The notes below the pieces were generated by a model. That model saw only the letters and a list, made by a program, of their open reading frames with translations, did not search any database and had not been told where the DNA came from. 64,000 nucleotides of DNA from Streptococcus sobrinus DSM 20742 = ATCC 33478 (GTDB taxonomy: Bacteria > Bacillota > Bacilli > Lactobacillales > Streptococcaceae). Made by a program: the position numbers and the translations under genes. The stretch covers positions 62,001 through 126,000 of the forward strand of contig NZ_JMLC01000004.1 in NCBI RefSeq assembly GCF_000686605.1, read 5' to 3'. Below, piece after piece: positions 10,806-22,689 of the stretch. How positions within the stretch are numbered: the first letter of the stretch is position 1; every line of letters starts with the position of its first letter.

Positions 10806-10837
10806 AAAAGCAGCTAATAAATGTGTTAGCTGCTTTT
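10806..10837 (+). terminator. Intrinsic terminator of nox
   Basis: A perfect 12-bp stem AAAAGCAGCTAA/TTAGCTGCTTTT with an 8-nt loop lies 8 nt after the nox stop. Confidence 0.85.
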
Positions 10838-10909
10838 GGGAGTTTGCTCTTTCCTTAATAGAACCGAGAGGATGAAATGGAAGTAAAGCATTAATACTCA
10901 ATGAAATCC

Positions 10910-11035
10910 CCTTTATCAGTGATTTTAATCACTGATAAACTACGGTAATCGGTAGGGCGAAACTATTAGATCAAGCTCACTTCGTTCGCTATTTCTCTAA
11001 AATGTCAAGCAAACTGGTAACTATGAAATTTTCTG
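10910..11035 (+). repeat. Dispersed repeat copy
   Basis: TATCAGTGATTttAATCACTGATA followed by aCTACGGtaa and then GGGCGAAACTATtaga...TTCGTTCGCT...AAAATGTCaAGCAAACTGGTAA. The right part matches 5278-5345 almost word for word. The stem matches 4720-4743. Confidence 0.7.
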
Positions 11036-11066
11036 ATTTAAGGGGGATGAGTTTCTGTGAGAAACG

Positions 11067-11113
11067 AAAAGAGGCTGGGACAGCCATCATGGATGTCTGT
11101 CCCAGTCTCTTTT
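11067..11113 (-). terminator. Bidirectional terminator between nox and ldh
   Basis: A 16-bp stem AAAAGAGGCTGGGACA / TGTCCCAGTCTCTTTT with one mismatch, U-rich on both strands. It sits 26 nt after the ldh stop on the minus strand and faces nox on the other side. Confidence 0.85.
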
Positions 11114-11138
11114 AACTAGTTTATCGGTGGCTTGTGGC

Positions 11139-12173
<1,035 letters not shown>

Positions 12174-12288
12174 TTATCTTACCACCTTTTGATAGAATTG
12201 TCACTAATAAATCAAGGGAAAAGCAAGATTTGCAAATCAATGAAAGCTTGGTTTCACGGGCGAATATGCTGAAAAACCCCCGTCAATA

Positions 12289-12297
12289 TGCTATAAT
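12289..12297 (+). promoter_or_regulatory. Extended -10 promoter of gyrA
   Basis: TGcTATAAT, a perfect extended -10 element, lies 37 nt before the gyrA start. A clear -35 box is not seen. Confidence 0.65.
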
Positions 12298-12333
12298 AAT
12301 AAGGTATATTTAAACAAGAAAGAGATAGATTTA

Positions 12334-14802
12334 ATGCAAGACAGAAATCTCGTAAATGTGAATCTGACTAGTGAAATGAAGACCAGCTTCATTGACTATG
12401 CCATGAGTGTCATTGTCGCTCGGGCCCTACCAGACGTCAGAGACGGTCTCAAACCAGTTCACCGTCGTATTCTCTATGGTATGAATGAATTGGGGGTAAC
12501 GCCAGACAAGCCTCACAAGAAGTCGGCGCGGATTACAGGGGATGTCATGGGTAAGTATCACCCCCATGGTGACTCCTCAATCTACGAAGCCATGGTTCGG
12601 ATGGCTCAATGGTGGTCCTACCGTCATATGCTAGTTGATGGTCACGGAAATTTTGGTTCCATGGACGGTGATGGGGCAGCGGCACAACGTTATACCGAAG
12701 CCCGCATGTCCAAGATTGCCTTGGAGATGCTACGGGACATCAATAAAAATACGGTTGACTTCCAAGATAACTATGATGGAAGCGAGAAGGAACCCTTGGT
12801 ACTCCCATCTCGCTTCCCCAATCTTTTGGTTAATGGGGCGACTGGGATTGCTGTTGGGATGGCGACCAACATCCCTCCTCATAATCTAGGCGAGGCCATT
12901 GACGCTGTCAAACTGGTGATGGATAAGCCAGAGGCAACCACCAAGGAAATTATGGAAGTCATGCCTGGGCCAGATTTTCCAACTGGGGCTTTAGTTATGG
13001 GGAAATCAGGTATTCACCGTGCTTATGAAACGGGGAAGGGCTCCATCGTTCTACGTTCCAGAACCGAGATTGAAACAACCAAGTCTGGTCGTGAACGCAT
13101 TGTTGTGACGGAATTCCCATATGGGGTTAATAAGACTAAGGTTCATGAGCATATCGTTCGTCTGGCTCAAGAGAAGCGGGTAGAAGGTATTATCGCAGTT
13201 CGAGATGAGTCCAGTCGAGAAGGGGTTCGTTTTATCATCGAAGTTCGCAGAGATGCATCGGCTAATGTTATTCTCAACAACCTTTTCAAATTGACCAGCC
13301 TGCAAACTAATTTTAGTTTCAACATGCTGGCCATTGAAAAGGGTGTGCCAAAGATTCTGTCTCTGCGACAAATCATTGACAATTATATTGAGCACCAAAA
13401 GGAAGTCATTGTCCGTCGGACTCGTTTCGATAAAGAAAAGGCTGAGACTAGAGCTCACATTTTAGAAGGTTTGCTGATTGCCTTGGACCACTTGGATGAG
13501 GTTATTGCTATTATCCGTGGCAGTCAGACCGATGCAGAAGCTCAGACCCAACTCATGTCTCGCTTTGACCTGTCTGAACGTCAAAGTCAAGCTATCTTGG
13601 ATATGCGTCTACGCCGTTTGACCGGTTTGGAACGCGATAAGATTCAAAATGAATATAATGATCTCTTAGCTCTGATTGCTGATTTGGCAGATATTTTGGC
13701 CAAGCCAGAAAGAGTTGTGGCAATCATCAAGGATGAGATGGACGAAATCAAACGCAAATACGCTGATCCTCGTCGAACTGAGCTTATGGTTGGTGAAGTG
13801 CTTTCCTTGGAAGATGAAGATCTGATTGAGGAAGAAAATGTTCTGATTACCCTTTCTAATAAGGGCTATATTAAGCGTTTGGATCAAGATGAGTTTCGGG
13901 CTCAAAAACGTGGTGGTCGTGGTGTACAAGGTACCGGGGTCAATGATGATGATTTTGTAAAGGACTTAGTTTCAACCAGTACCCATGATGTGGTTCTCTT
14001 CTTTACCAACCAAGGTCGAGTTTATCGTCTCAAGGGGTATGAGATTCCTGAATACGGTCGGACAGCCAAGGGACTGCCAGTTGTCAATCTCCTTAAGTTA
14101 ACAGAAGGGGAAACTATTCAAACCATCATCAGCCTTAATCAAAAAGAAATTAATGAAAAGTCTCTCTTCTTTACCACCAGGCAAGGGGTAGTTAAACGCA
14201 CCAGCATTTCTGAATTTGCCAACATTCGTCAAAATGGTTTGCGGGCTCTTAACCTCAAAGAAGGTGACGAGCTTATCAATGTCCTTCTGACGACGGGTCA
14301 TGATGATATCATTATTGGTACTCAATTCGGTTATTCGATTCGTTTCAGGGAAGAAGTAGTTCGTAATATGGGCCGTGGTGCTACCGGTGTCAAGGGGATT
14401 ACCTTACGTGATGGCGATCAAGTCATTGGTGCCTCTGTTATTACTGATGACCAAGAGGTGCTTGTCATTACCGAAAAAGGCTATGGTAAACGTACTTTAG
14501 CAAGTGAATATCCAACCAAGGGTCGCGGCGGTAAAGGGATTAAGACTGCGAATATCACTAGCAAGAATGGTCCGTTAGCTGGTCTTGTAACTGTTAATGG
14601 CCATGAAGATATTATGATTATGACTGATACTGGTGTTATTATCCGGACAGGTATCTCTAATATCTCACAAACAGGTCGTTCAACTATAGGTGTTAAAGTC
14701 ATGCGCTTGGACGAAAATGCTAAAATTGTGACCCTTGCCCTTATTGAAACTGAAGAGAATGATGAAGAAGAGAAGGAGAAAGAGGTTAATGAAGAAAGCT
14801 AA
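12334..14802 (+). CDS. gyrA: DNA gyrase subunit A
   Basis: 822 residues. Cuts and rejoins DNA in the A2B2 gyrase complex that introduces negative supercoils. The active-site tyrosine is in [10 protein letters not shown]. The quinolone-resistance region reads [15 protein letters not shown], with the wild-type serine and glutamate. The GyrA box ([10 protein letters not shown]) lies at the start of the C-terminal beta-pinwheel and marks gyrase rather than ParC. The tail is very acidic ([12 protein letters not shown]). The 3' end overlaps srtA by 14 nt. Confidence 0.97.
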   Translation: MQDRNLVNVNLTSEMKTSFIDYAMSVIVARALPDVRDGLKPVHRRILYGMNELGVTPDKPHKKSARITGDVMGKYHPHGDSSIYEAMVRMAQWWSYRHMLVDGHGNFGSMDGDGAAAQRYTEARMSKIALEMLRDINKNTVDFQDNYDGSEKEPLVLPSRFPNLLVNGATGIAVGMATNIPPHNLGEAIDAVKLVMDKPEATTKEIMEVMPGPDFPTGALVMGKSGIHRAYETGKGSIVLRSRTEIETTKSGRERIVVTEFPYGVNKTKVHEHIVRLAQEKRVEGIIAVRDESSREGVRFIIEVRRDASANVILNNLFKLTSLQTNFSFNMLAIEKGVPKILSLRQIIDNYIEHQKEVIVRRTRFDKEKAETRAHILEGLLIALDHLDEVIAIIRGSQTDAEAQTQLMSRFDLSERQSQAILDMRLRRLTGLERDKIQNEYNDLLALIADLADILAKPERVVAIIKDEMDEIKRKYADPRRTELMVGEVLSLEDEDLIEEENVLITLSNKGYIKRLDQDEFRAQKRGGRGVQGTGVNDDDFVKDLVSTSTHDVVLFFTNQGRVYRLKGYEIPEYGRTAKGLPVVNLLKLTEGETIQTIISLNQKEINEKSLFFTTRQGVVKRTSISEFANIRQNGLRALNLKEGDELINVLLTTGHDDIIIGTQFGYSIRFREEVVRNMGRGATGVKGITLRDGDQVIGASVITDDQEVLVITEKGYGKRTLASEYPTKGRGGKGIKTANITSKNGPLAGLVTVNGHEDIMIMTDTGVIIRTGISNISQTGRSTIGVKVMRLDENAKIVTLALIETEENDEEEKEKEVNEES

Positions 14803-15565
14803 ATCTCGACAGTCGGATTTCCGTACGAGGAAAGATTCTTCAAAGAAAAAGCATCATTGGTTTAGAACGATTTTGGTTTTTCTGCTTTTGTTGGTCGGAC
14901 TTGCTCTGGTCTTTAATCGCTCGATTCGTAATTCAGTGATTGCTTGGAACACCAATAAGTACCAAGTTTCAAAAGTTGATAAAAAGACCTTGACCAAAAA
15001 CAAGAAGGCTAAGGTTAACTATGACTTTGATTCTGTTAAGTCGGTGTCAGCACAATCGGTTATCAGCTCCCAGATGGATGCTCAAGATTTACCGGTTATT
15101 GGCGGGATTGCCATTCCTGATTTGGAACTCAACCTGCCTATTTTTAAGGGATTAGGTAATACGGAGCTTTCTTATGGTGCTGGTACCATGAAAGAAAATC
15201 AAGTCATGGGAGGCACTAATAACTACGCCTTAGCCAGTCACCATGTTTTTGGGGTTAACGGCGCTTCTAAGATGCTCTTTTCTCCTTTGGACAATGCTAA
15301 AAATGGTATGGAAATTTACTTGACTGACAAAAATAAGATATATACTTATACCATTTCTGAAGTCAAGACTGTCAATCCTTCTGATGTTGCTGTAATTGAT
15401 GATACACCTGGAGCTAAGACCCTAACTCTGGTTACCTGTGATGATGCGGAGGCCAGCCATCGGATTATCGTATCAGCCAACTACAAAGATGAGGTCTCCT
15501 ATGATAAGGCTTCTCAGAAGATGATTGATGCCTTTAATCGCCCTTATAACCAATTGTCCTTATAG
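14789..15565 (+). CDS. srtA: Class A sortase
   Basis: About 258 residues with a Lys/Arg-rich N-terminus, one transmembrane anchor ([15 protein letters not shown]) and an extracellular sortase domain. It joins LPXTG surface proteins to the cell wall. Catalytic residues are visible: His in ASHHVFG, Cys in TLVTCDD, Arg in SHRIIVS. The start is set at the ATG inside the end of gyrA (AAGGAG/GAGG upstream), because the gyrA-srtA overlap is common in streptococci. Confidence 0.93.
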   Translation: MKKAKSRQSDFRTRKDSSKKKHHWFRTILVFLLLLVGLALVFNRSIRNSVIAWNTNKYQVSKVDKKTLTKNKKAKVNYDFDSVKSVSAQSVISSQMDAQDLPVIGGIAIPDLELNLPIFKGLGNTELSYGAGTMKENQVMGGTNNYALASHHVFGVNGASKMLFSPLDNAKNGMEIYLTDKNKIYTYTISEVKTVNPSDVAVIDDTPGAKTLTLVTCDDAEASHRIIVSANYKDEVSYDKASQKMIDAFNRPYNQLSL

Positions 15566-15580
15566 ATTTAAAGAAGTGAT

Positions 15581-15616
15581 AAAAAATCAGCTCCTCATGA
15601 AAGAGCTGATTTTTTT
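15581..15616 (+). terminator. Intrinsic terminator of srtA
   Basis: AAAAAATCAGCTC / GAGCTGATTTTTTT with a 9-nt loop, 16 nt after the stop. It also faces the end of the CPBP protease gene on the minus strand. Confidence 0.85.
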
Positions 15617-15628
15617 GGAGTTAAAAGT

Positions 15629-16365
15629 TCAATTGGATTTTAAAACTTTAAAAAGACTGAAGCAAAAGCACAGACCTAGAATCGTCAACCCAATTTTCCT
15701 AGCACTATAAGGTAAGTCGGGAAAGAAATTGGCAAGGTTAGCAGTTAGATGAATTGTGATGATAAATAGTAGTGAGTCCGTCTTTTGATAGAGGTAGGCC
15801 AGAAATAACCCCAGTGTAATTGCTGCCAAGCTTTGGCCTAGTCCAAATTGGAGATGGATGAGTCCAAAGCTCAAACTGGAAACTAGGAGAGCTGGAGTTA
15901 AGCCATAGATCTTATATAAATTTTTAAATATAAGATAACGAAAAAGGACTTCTTCAGTAATAGGTGAAATTATTAGCACTGATAATATCAGCAGAGGGAA
16001 ACCGAATGAACCAAAAAAATTTGACTCTGGCTTAGTGCGACTTCTTGAATTGCCGATTGATTTGGACAAAGCTGGGTAAAGAGATAACTTCCTAAAAAAC
16101 TGGTGAGACAAGTAGTTATCCAACCGATATTGCTAGAACTTCTTATATTTAAATTCTTTTCATTTTTAGAATGACTAGTAAGGTAGACCAAAAACAGAAA
16201 GGTGAGATTTGCTAGGGGGGATGAAATCAGGATGAGCCTTGTGCTCAGGTCAGCAAAGTCTCCTGAAGTCAATGTTAGATAAATAAAAGGTAGAAAAAGA
16301 CTTGTTAATGCTTGAAGGAACAGGTAGCCCAGCAACCATGCTAAGCATTTGGCAACAACTTTCAT
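15629..16365 (-). pseudogene. CPBP (CAAX) family membrane protease, frameshifted
   Basis: Two overlapping minus-strand frames together give one CPBP intramembrane protease. The N-terminal frame (from 16365, GGAGG upstream, MKVVAKCL) supplies three membrane helices. The C-terminal frame holds the diagnostic EEVLFR motif and the SFGLIHLQFG histidine motif. The frames join naturally at a run of seven A (T on the coding strand) at 16013-16019, where one base gained or lost would restore the gene. Family members often work in bacteriocin maturation or immunity; the role here is unknown. It could be a phase-variable tract or a sequencing error. Confidence 0.75.
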
Positions 16366-16395
16366 AGATCCTCCATAATTTTGAATCGCCAGATA

Positions 16396-16430
16396 AAAAC
16401 TCACCGATGAAGATTCAATCGGTGAGTTTT
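16396..16430 (-). terminator. Intrinsic terminator of pgm
   Basis: AAAACTCACCGAT/ATCGGTGAGTTTT stem, 12 nt after the pgm stop on the minus strand. Confidence 0.85.
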
Positions 16431-16441
16431 GTCAGACAAGA

Positions 16442-18160
16442 TTATTTCACAAAATCGTTAATTTGGGCTTCAATGGTTGCGATCTTAGCCTTAGCATCGT
16501 CTTGGGATGAACCGACAGTTGCAATGTAGAACTTGATTTTTGGTTCGGTTCCAGAAGGGCGAACGGCAATCCAAGAGTCATCGCTGAGGTGATATTTGAG
16601 AACGTTGCTTGGCGGTGTCGTCAATTTCTCAATGCTGCCATCTTGGCTAGTTGCAGTTAATTCTAGGAAGTCTTCAGTTTTAACAGTAGCTGTATCGTTG
16701 AAATCCTTTGGACCATTGTTGCGGAACTTGTCCATAATCTTCTTGATTTCGGAAGCTCCATCAACACCAGACAGGGTGACAGAAATAGTCTTTTCAGCAT
16801 AGTAGCCGTATTCCTTATAGATTTCAGCGATGCCATCGGCCAAGGTCATGCCGCGAGAGCGATAGTAGGCTGCAATTTCGGCAACAATTAGAACAGCTTG
16901 AACAGCATCCTTATCACGAACAAATGGTTTGATGAGGTAGCCAAAGCTTTCTTCAAAACCAAAGAGATAAGTGTGGTTGCCCTTGTCTTCAAATTCTTGA
17001 ATCTTTTCAGCGATGAATTTGAAACCAGTCAGAACGTTGAACATGGTAGCCCCGTAACTTTGGGCAATCTTGGTTACCAATTCAGTTGAAACGATTGATT
17101 TACAAAGGGCAGCATTGCTAGGTAGGGTACCTGCTGTCTTGTGGGCTTCCAAGATATACTTGGCAATCAAGGCACCAATTTGGTTACCGGAAAGATTGAG
17201 GTAGGAACCATCTGGTTGGCGAATTTCAACACCAAGGCGGTCAGCATCAGGGTCGGTAGCCACCAGAACATCGGCATCGACTTGCCGTCCTAATTCTTCA
17301 GAAAGAGCAAAGGCTGACTGATTTTCTGGGTTTGGTGATTTGACGGTTGAGAAATCAGGGTCAGCAACAGCTTGAGCTTCTACGACTTGGACAGAATCAA
17401 AGCCAGCTTGAGCTAAAGCCCGACGGGCCAACATTTCACCGGTACCATGAAGAGGGGTATAGACAATCTTCATGTCCTTACCATAGTCATCAATTAATTT
17501 TTGGTTGATATTGACCTCTTTAACTTCTTTGAGGTATTCCTTATCAACGTCTTCACCGATGACAGTAATCAGACCAGAAGCTTTAGCTTGATCCAAATCA
17601 GCAAGAGCAATTTCAAATGGATTATCAATGGCACGGATAAATTCAGTCAGTGCATCAGCGTCGTGAGGTGGCATTTGTCCTCCATCTTCGCCGTAGACCT
17701 TATAACCATTAAATTGTTTAGGGTTATGGCTGGCGGTTACCATGATACCAGCAAAGGCCCCCAAGTGACGAACGGCAAAAGAAAGCTCAGGCGTTGGCCG
17801 CAGGCTTTCAAAGACATAAGATTTAATGCCGTGTTGGGCCAAGACTTGTGCCGATTCGAAGGCGAATTCAGATGAGAAGTGACGAGAGTCGTAGGCGATA
17901 GCAACCCCTCTGTCTTTGGTCGCTTGGTCTTTTGTTTCAAAGAGTTTTGCTAGGCCTTCGGTTGCTTGACGGACGACATAGATATTGATTCGGTTCGTAC
18001 CAGCACCAATAATTCCCCGCATACCAGCGGTTCCGAATTCTAGATTAGTATAAAAAGCGTCTTCCTTAGTGGCTTCATCCATCTTGACAAGTTCATCGTG
18101 AAGATAGTCAGGAAGATCCTTATAATTGAGCCATTTTTGATAGTTTTCAGTATAAGTCAT
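16442..18160 (-). CDS. pgm: Alpha-phosphoglucomutase
   Basis: 572 residues of the alpha-D-phosphohexomutase family. It interconverts glucose-1-phosphate and glucose-6-phosphate, linking glycogen, UDP-glucose and glycolysis. Motifs in order are phosphoserine loop TASHNPKQFNGYK, metal loop DPDADRLGV, sugar-binding GFEESFGY and phosphate-binding RPSGTEPKIKFY. Length and motifs match PgcA-type enzymes of Firmicutes rather than shorter GlmM. It has its own terminator (16396-16430) and a GGAGGC ribosome-binding site. Confidence 0.94.
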   Translation of the reverse strand: MTYTENYQKWLNYKDLPDYLHDELVKMDEATKEDAFYTNLEFGTAGMRGIIGAGTNRINIYVVRQATEGLAKLFETKDQATKDRGVAIAYDSRHFSSEFAFESAQVLAQHGIKSYVFESLRPTPELSFAVRHLGAFAGIMVTASHNPKQFNGYKVYGEDGGQMPPHDADALTEFIRAIDNPFEIALADLDQAKASGLITVIGEDVDKEYLKEVKEVNINQKLIDDYGKDMKIVYTPLHGTGEMLARRALAQAGFDSVQVVEAQAVADPDFSTVKSPNPENQSAFALSEELGRQVDADVLVATDPDADRLGVEIRQPDGSYLNLSGNQIGALIAKYILEAHKTAGTLPSNAALCKSIVSTELVTKIAQSYGATMFNVLTGFKFIAEKIQEFEDKGNHTYLFGFEESFGYLIKPFVRDKDAVQAVLIVAEIAAYYRSRGMTLADGIAEIYKEYGYYAEKTISVTLSGVDGASEIKKIMDKFRNNGPKDFNDTATVKTEDFLELTATSQDGSIEKLTTPPSNVLKYHLSDDSWIAVRPSGTEPKIKFYIATVGSSQDDAKAKIATIEAQINDFVK

Positions 18161-18364
18161 AGTTGCCTCCTCTATATTTTAACCGCTTTCATTATACCAT
18201 ATCATTAAGACAGCTTCAAGATTTGACCGAGGGTGAATAATCAATAAAAATCAAAAGTTGCATTTTGTTATTTTCTTCGCTTTTAAATTTCTAGGCTTGA
18301 GGGAAATCTACGGAAATTACAATTGCAAATTTCCTATTTTCCTCACTAACTTCACAAGTAAATT

Positions 18365-18720
18365 ATTATCGAGTTTACTTGTTCTGTGTCGCAATCTAAA
18401 ATAGTCTACTGGACTATTTAGTAGGCAGTGCGGAAGGATGAAGAAATTATCCAGTGGATGATGTCTTGAAATCCAAGGAGTTTCATTGCGACACGAAGTT
18501 AACGCAGTCGATTTTATTGGCCTAACTGAGTTAATCAGGGAGCTAGCTAATCTCAATGGAGAATAATGTTAGGTCCTCGCCTCTTTAGGAGCTGAGGCCT
18601 TTGCTCCGTGATAAGATTGAGCCTCAGTCTCAGTCACAATCTCAATCTTCCGTTATAAGCGACATCGGGACTGTCGCTTACAATACTACGGCGAGAATAT
18701 CAGAATAAATGCCCTTTGAT
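18365..18720 (+). repeat. Dispersed mosaic repeat, gene-free region
   Basis: The 680-bp gap between pgm and the S-component gene holds repeat modules: AATAGTCtactgGACTATT (18400-18419), a GCGACACGAAGTTAacgCAG module matching 4896-4940, GCCTC/GAGGC before CTTTGCTCCGT, and CCGTTATAAGCGACA...TGTCGCTTacaatACTACGGCGA (18650-18695). The last matches 29565-29620 in inverted orientation with paired changes in the stem. No gene is supported here. Confidence 0.65.
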
Positions 18721-18780
18721 AAGTGATAGATTGGCTTATATAGGTTGATAGTTTTGATTTTAAATGAGTGTAAATTAGAC

Positions 18781-18822
18781 AACAAGGAACCCTAAACTGC
18801 TAGAGTTCAGGGCTCCTTGTTC
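18781..18822 (-). terminator. Stem-loop after the S-component gene
   Basis: AACAAGGAaCCCT ... AGGGcTCCTTGTT, 13-bp stem with a mismatch. It is positioned between the minus-strand gene end and the repeat block. The T-run is poor, so it may act only as a 3' stabiliser. Confidence 0.5.
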
Positions 18823-18842
18823 TTATAAAATAATTTTAGGGA

Positions 18843-19415
18843 TTAATTTTTTATTCGCTCCAAGGCAGGGATGAGGGCTAGAATAACAATCCCGGAGATA
18901 ATCATTTCTGCAATAGCATTATTAGTAAAGACTAGGGCTAGCAGGTGCTGGACATTCCCGGTGTAGACTCCTGAAAAGAGGAGGTAAATTCCCAAGAATA
19001 CAAAGATAGTATTGGTGAGCGAACCGATAACTCCCGAAAGTATCAGACCTATTTTATTGGTCATAATTTTGTAGATGAAATAGGGGAAGACCCCGATCAA
19101 AATCCGAGGAATGAGGGCAATCAGGAGGGAACGCCAAGAACCGTTTGGAGCAAAGGGAGAGAAGAGGTAGCTGGTTGGCAGAAGGACAATCGTGTTCCTA
19201 ATAATGCTCATGACTCCCATAAAGCCGCCGAGACCGGCCCCGATTTTGGGGCCATAGATGATGGAAGCTACTATAACTGGTATCATGGTCAGGGTCGGTT
19301 TGATGGGAAAGACAAAGATCGCAAAAATCATTTGGCTGACAAATTCGATAACGACCATGGTCGCTAGAAGCAAGGCAATTTGAGCTACCTGACGGGACTT
19401 ATTTCTTTGATTCAT
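18843..19415 (-). CDS. panT: ECF transporter S-component, probably pantothenate (PanT)
   Basis: 190 residues with five to six hydrophobic helices and the N-terminal ARNxxx-like S-component arrangement (RQVAQIALLLATMVVIEF). S-components bind a vitamin and dock onto the shared EcfAAT module. It overlaps coaC by 17 nt and follows coaB, so the three genes form one unit. Pantothenate is the substrate of the CoaB/CoaC pathway, which supports a pantothenate specificity by context. Specificity cannot be read from the sequence alone. Confidence 0.75.
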   Translation of the reverse strand: MNQRNKSRQVAQIALLLATMVVIEFVSQMIFAIFVFPIKPTLTMIPVIVASIIYGPKIGAGLGGFMGVMSIIRNTIVLLPTSYLFSPFAPNGSWRSLLIALIPRILIGVFPYFIYKIMTNKIGLILSGVIGSLTNTIFVFLGIYLLFSGVYTGNVQHLLALVFTNNAIAEMIISGIVILALIPALERIKN

Positions 19416-19953
19416 TTAGGGTCTCCTCAATCGTTTGAATAATGGTGGGCAGGTCGGCTAGGGCACCGCGACCGATATCGCCACAAGCAAGCTTACTAGA
19501 GCGAGGTTCAATCTCTCTGAAGCCAACCTCTTTTAAGGCCTTTAAATTTCTCTGGGTCAGGGGATTATCGTACATCTTGGTGTTCATAGCAGGTGCCACA
19601 AGCTTGGGTGTCTCGCTTGGTAGGGCCAGGGCTGTGGCTGTCACCAGATTATCAGCCATACCATGGGCTAACTTAGCCAAGGTGTTGGCGGAAACAGGAG
19701 CGACCAAAAAGAGGTCAGCTTCCTTAGCTAAATCAATATGATTGATACGGCCCGGCTGGTCTTCCGTCATGACATCCAGATAGACGGGATTCTTGGATAG
19801 GACCTGGAGGGTTAGAGGAGTGATGAAGTCGGTTGCCGCTTGAGACATGATGACCTGAATCTTATAACCCAGCTTTTTCAATTGGCTGGTCAAGTCTGCA
19901 GCCTTGTAGGCCGAGATTGAACCGGTGACCGCAAGTAAAATAGTTTTAGTCAT
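19399..19953 (-). CDS. coaC: Phosphopantothenoylcysteine decarboxylase
   Basis: About 184 residues, HFCD flavoprotein family. It decarboxylates phosphopantothenoylcysteine to phosphopantetheine in CoA synthesis. The conserved histidine is in GRINHIDLAKEADL, and APAMNTKMYDNP matches the PXMNXXMW substrate motif. The start [12 protein letters not shown] is preceded by GAAAGGG and overlaps the coaB stop (ATGACTAA). The longer frame from 20028 runs through coaB and is not real. Stand-alone CoaB and CoaC, rather than a fused CoaBC, are normal for streptococci. Confidence 0.93.
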   Translation of the reverse strand: MTKTILLAVTGSISAYKAADLTSQLKKLGYKIQVIMSQAATDFITPLTLQVLSKNPVYLDVMTEDQPGRINHIDLAKEADLFLVAPVSANTLAKLAHGMADNLVTATALALPSETPKLVAPAMNTKMYDNPLTQRNLKALKEVGFREIEPRSSKLACGDIGRGALADLPTIIQTIEETLNESKK

Positions 19954-20632
19954 CTTTTGTGACCCTTTCATAAATTTTTTGAGCGATTTCAGTCTTAGTT
20001 TTGGCAAGCTCTTGGCTGCTTCCATCAACTAGATAGGCCAGATGTTGCTGGTCATGAATATCAGCCAAATCATTGGCCACAATCAGCTCAGCTTGATTAT
20101 TTTTTAGGCTGGTCCTAGCAACCGCAAAAAGTTCTTCCTTGGGAACTTGGACTAGGAGCTTAAAGCCAATCAGGCGAATAGCTGGGTTCCATTGCTTAAC
20201 CAGGCTGATAATCTTTGGGGTCTTCTTGAGAAAGAGGACCTGATTATCAGCAGCTGAGGAAATCTTTGCCTCGCTATTCTTCTTACTAAAGAATTGGGAT
20301 ACATCGTCACTTGCTTGGAGCTCCGCTAGGTCAGTCATGTAGACTGGCGTGTAGTCAGAAACCGCCATGGAGTGGAACAGCACTTGGTGAGTCTTGACCA
20401 GGGGCTCTAAAGTTTCTGCCAGACTAGCCACGTCAGTCACGATGTTAATGTCCAGACCTGCTTGGGCTTGAGGTTTGACTGCTGATTTGGTTGTTACCAG
20501 AGTGACCTGGTGGCCCTTTTGCAAAAAGAGCTCGGCAATGATTTTGCCAAGGTTTCCTGAAGCATGGTTGGTAATCGAGCGAACCTGATCAATTTTTTCG
20601 GATGTTCCGCCTGATGTAATTAGGATTTTCAT
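19946..20632 (-). CDS. coaB: Phosphopantothenate-cysteine ligase
   Basis: 228 residues, DFP family. It couples phosphopantothenate to cysteine. The N-terminus [29 protein letters not shown] is the nucleotide-binding region typical of CoaB, and [10 protein letters not shown] is near the C-terminus. It is first in the coaB-coaC-panT unit and is divergent from fhs, sharing a short intergenic region with it. Confidence 0.92.
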   Translation of the reverse strand: MKILITSGGTSEKIDQVRSITNHASGNLGKIIAELFLQKGHQVTLVTTKSAVKPQAQAGLDINIVTDVASLAETLEPLVKTHQVLFHSMAVSDYTPVYMTDLAELQASDDVSQFFSKKNSEAKISSAADNQVLFLKKTPKIISLVKQWNPAIRLIGFKLLVQVPKEELFAVARTSLKNNQAELIVANDLADIHDQQHLAYLVDGSSQELAKTKTEIAQKIYERVTKDD

Positions 20633-20770
20633 AGGTTGATTATACTAAAAAGTTCAGTCTTAGTAAATGATTTGATAAGGAAGAATAAGGTGAAGAAAGA
20701 GCAAGGGAAACGAGTAAAATCCGAACAAATAAATTTAAAACAAAGAAAATATGCGTATTTTTATCATATC

Positions 20771-20779
20771 TGCTATAAT
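20771..20779 (+). promoter_or_regulatory. Extended -10 promoter of fhs
   Basis: TGcTATAAT, 31 nt before the fhs ATG at 20810. This supports the downstream start and a short leader. Confidence 0.65.
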
Positions 20780-20809
20780 GGATTTATCCTATTAAAAATG
20801 AGGTATGTC

Positions 20810-22480
20810 ATGAAGTCTGATATTGAAATTGCACAAGAAGTTGAGCTTCAACCCATCAGCCAGATTGCCGAGAAGGTTGGCATCGAGGCAGAGGATTTGG
20901 AGCTCTATGGTAAGTATAAAGCTAAGATTTCCCTTGATAAAATCAAGGCAAGCAAGGCCAAAAAGACTGGGAAGCTTATTTTAGTGACCGCTATCAATCC
21001 GACACCAGCCGGTGAAGGTAAATCGACTGTCACCATCGGTTTGGCTGATGCCCTCAATCAGCTGGGCAAAAAGACCATGATTGCCCTGCGGGAACCTTCT
21101 CTAGGCCCTGTCATGGGAATCAAGGGTGGTGCAGCCGGTGGAGGTTATGCTCAAGTCCTGCCTATGGAAGACATCAACCTCCATTTTACTGGCGACATGC
21201 ACGCTATCACAACGGCCAATAATGCCTTGTCAGCTTTGATTGATAACCACCTTCACCAAGGAAATGAGCTGGGGATTGATCAACGCCGGATTATCTGGAA
21301 GCGGGTCCTTGATCTCAATGACCGGGCTTTGCGGCATGTGACCATTGGTCTGGGTAGCCCTGTCAATGGGATTCCGCGCGAAGATGGCTTTGACATCACC
21401 GTTGCTTCAGAAATTATGGCGATTCTCTGTCTGGCAACAGATCTCAAGGACCTTAAGGAACGTCTGGCTTCAATTGTTATTGGCTATCACTATGATAGAA
21501 GTCCCGTTTATGTGCGTGACCTCAAGGTTGAAGGTGCCCTGACTCTAATTCTCAAGGATGCCATTAAGCCAAATTTGGTTCAGACTATCTACGGTACGCC
21601 GGCCCTGGTTCATGGTGGTCCTTTCGCTAATATTGCCCATGGCTGTAATTCGGTTCTAGCGACGGCGACGGCTCTTGGTTTAGCGGATTATACTGTTACC
21701 GAGGCTGGATTCGGAGCGGATCTGGGAGCAGAGAAATTCCTTGACATCAAGACCCCAAATCTGCCCAAGGCACCGGATGCAGTAGTTATTGTAGCAACCT
21801 TGCGGGCCCTCAAGATGCACGGTGGGGTTGCCAAGTCAGACCTGACTGAAGAAAATGTTCAGGCAGTCAAGGACGGCTTTGCCAACCTCAAACGCCATGT
21901 GGAAAACGTTCGGAAATTTGGTCTTCCCGCTATCGTGGCTATCAATGAGTTTGTCTCAGATACACCAGCAGAAATTCAAGCCCTCAAGGAACTCTGTGCT
22001 GACATTGATGTGCCAGTTGAACTAGCAAGTGTCTGGGCCCATGGAGCCGACGGTGGTCAAGACCTAGCTAAAAGCTTGGTCAACTTGGTTGAAGGCCAAG
22101 ATAGCCATTATACTCGTCTCTATGATAATGAAGCAAGTTTGGAAGATAAGATTAGGACCATTGTCACAGGAATTTACGGTGGTAAGGGTGTCGAGTTTGC
22201 AGCCAAAGCCAAGACGCAAATCAAGCAGTTCCAGGCCAATGGCTGGGATAAGCTACCGGTCTGCATGGCCAAGACCCAGTATTCTTTTTCAGACAACCAA
22301 AACTTGCTGGGGGCTCCAGAAGATTTCACCATTACCATCCGTGAATTAGTTCCTAAGACAGGGGCTGGCTTCATCGTTGCCCTGACTGGCAATGTCATGA
22401 CCATGCCTGGCCTGCCCAAGCAGCCGGCCGCCCTCAAGATGGATGTTGCTGAAGACGGTACGGCTCTTGGATTGTTCTAA
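20810..22480 (+). CDS. fhs: Formate-tetrahydrofolate ligase
   Basis: 556 residues from the chosen start, the standard length. It makes 10-formyl-THF from formate, THF and ATP, feeding purine synthesis and initiator tRNA formylation. The ATP loop [16 protein letters not shown] and the [19 protein letters not shown] segment are diagnostic. The frame stays open upstream to 20636, but the extended -10 box at 20771-20779 would lie inside such an extension, so the ATG of [10 protein letters not shown] is the start. Confidence 0.96.
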   Translation: MKSDIEIAQEVELQPISQIAEKVGIEAEDLELYGKYKAKISLDKIKASKAKKTGKLILVTAINPTPAGEGKSTVTIGLADALNQLGKKTMIALREPSLGPVMGIKGGAAGGGYAQVLPMEDINLHFTGDMHAITTANNALSALIDNHLHQGNELGIDQRRIIWKRVLDLNDRALRHVTIGLGSPVNGIPREDGFDITVASEIMAILCLATDLKDLKERLASIVIGYHYDRSPVYVRDLKVEGALTLILKDAIKPNLVQTIYGTPALVHGGPFANIAHGCNSVLATATALGLADYTVTEAGFGADLGAEKFLDIKTPNLPKAPDAVVIVATLRALKMHGGVAKSDLTEENVQAVKDGFANLKRHVENVRKFGLPAIVAINEFVSDTPAEIQALKELCADIDVPVELASVWAHGADGGQDLAKSLVNLVEGQDSHYTRLYDNEASLEDKIRTIVTGIYGGKGVEFAAKAKTQIKQFQANGWDKLPVCMAKTQYSFSDNQNLLGAPEDFTITIRELVPKTGAGFIVALTGNVMTMPGLPKQPAALKMDVAEDGTALGLF

Positions 22481-22512
22481 TCTTCAAAAGTGCGTTATAC
22501 TACATCATCACT

Positions 22513-22541
22513 TAAAAAGCCAACTTTGATTGGCTTTTTAT
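22513..22541 (+). terminator. Intrinsic terminator of fhs
   Basis: AAAAAGCCAA/TTGGCTTTTT stem with a 6-nt loop, about 33 nt after the stop. Confidence 0.85.
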
Positions 22542-22689
22542 AATGTCATGAAATTATGCCTGAGTATCTTCTGTTCTGGTTTATCCCACGCAGCTATGCA
22601 GGAAAGAAGTCTAATATCCAATGAGCACACTTTGCTGACTTTAGCCTAGTTATCCAAGCGCTGTTTATGCTCTTTCGGCTCGGCGATAC

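Noticed and set aside
20636..20809. 58-residue N-terminal extension of fhs
   Set aside because: It would include the promoter -10 box, and the standard enzyme length is obtained from 20810.
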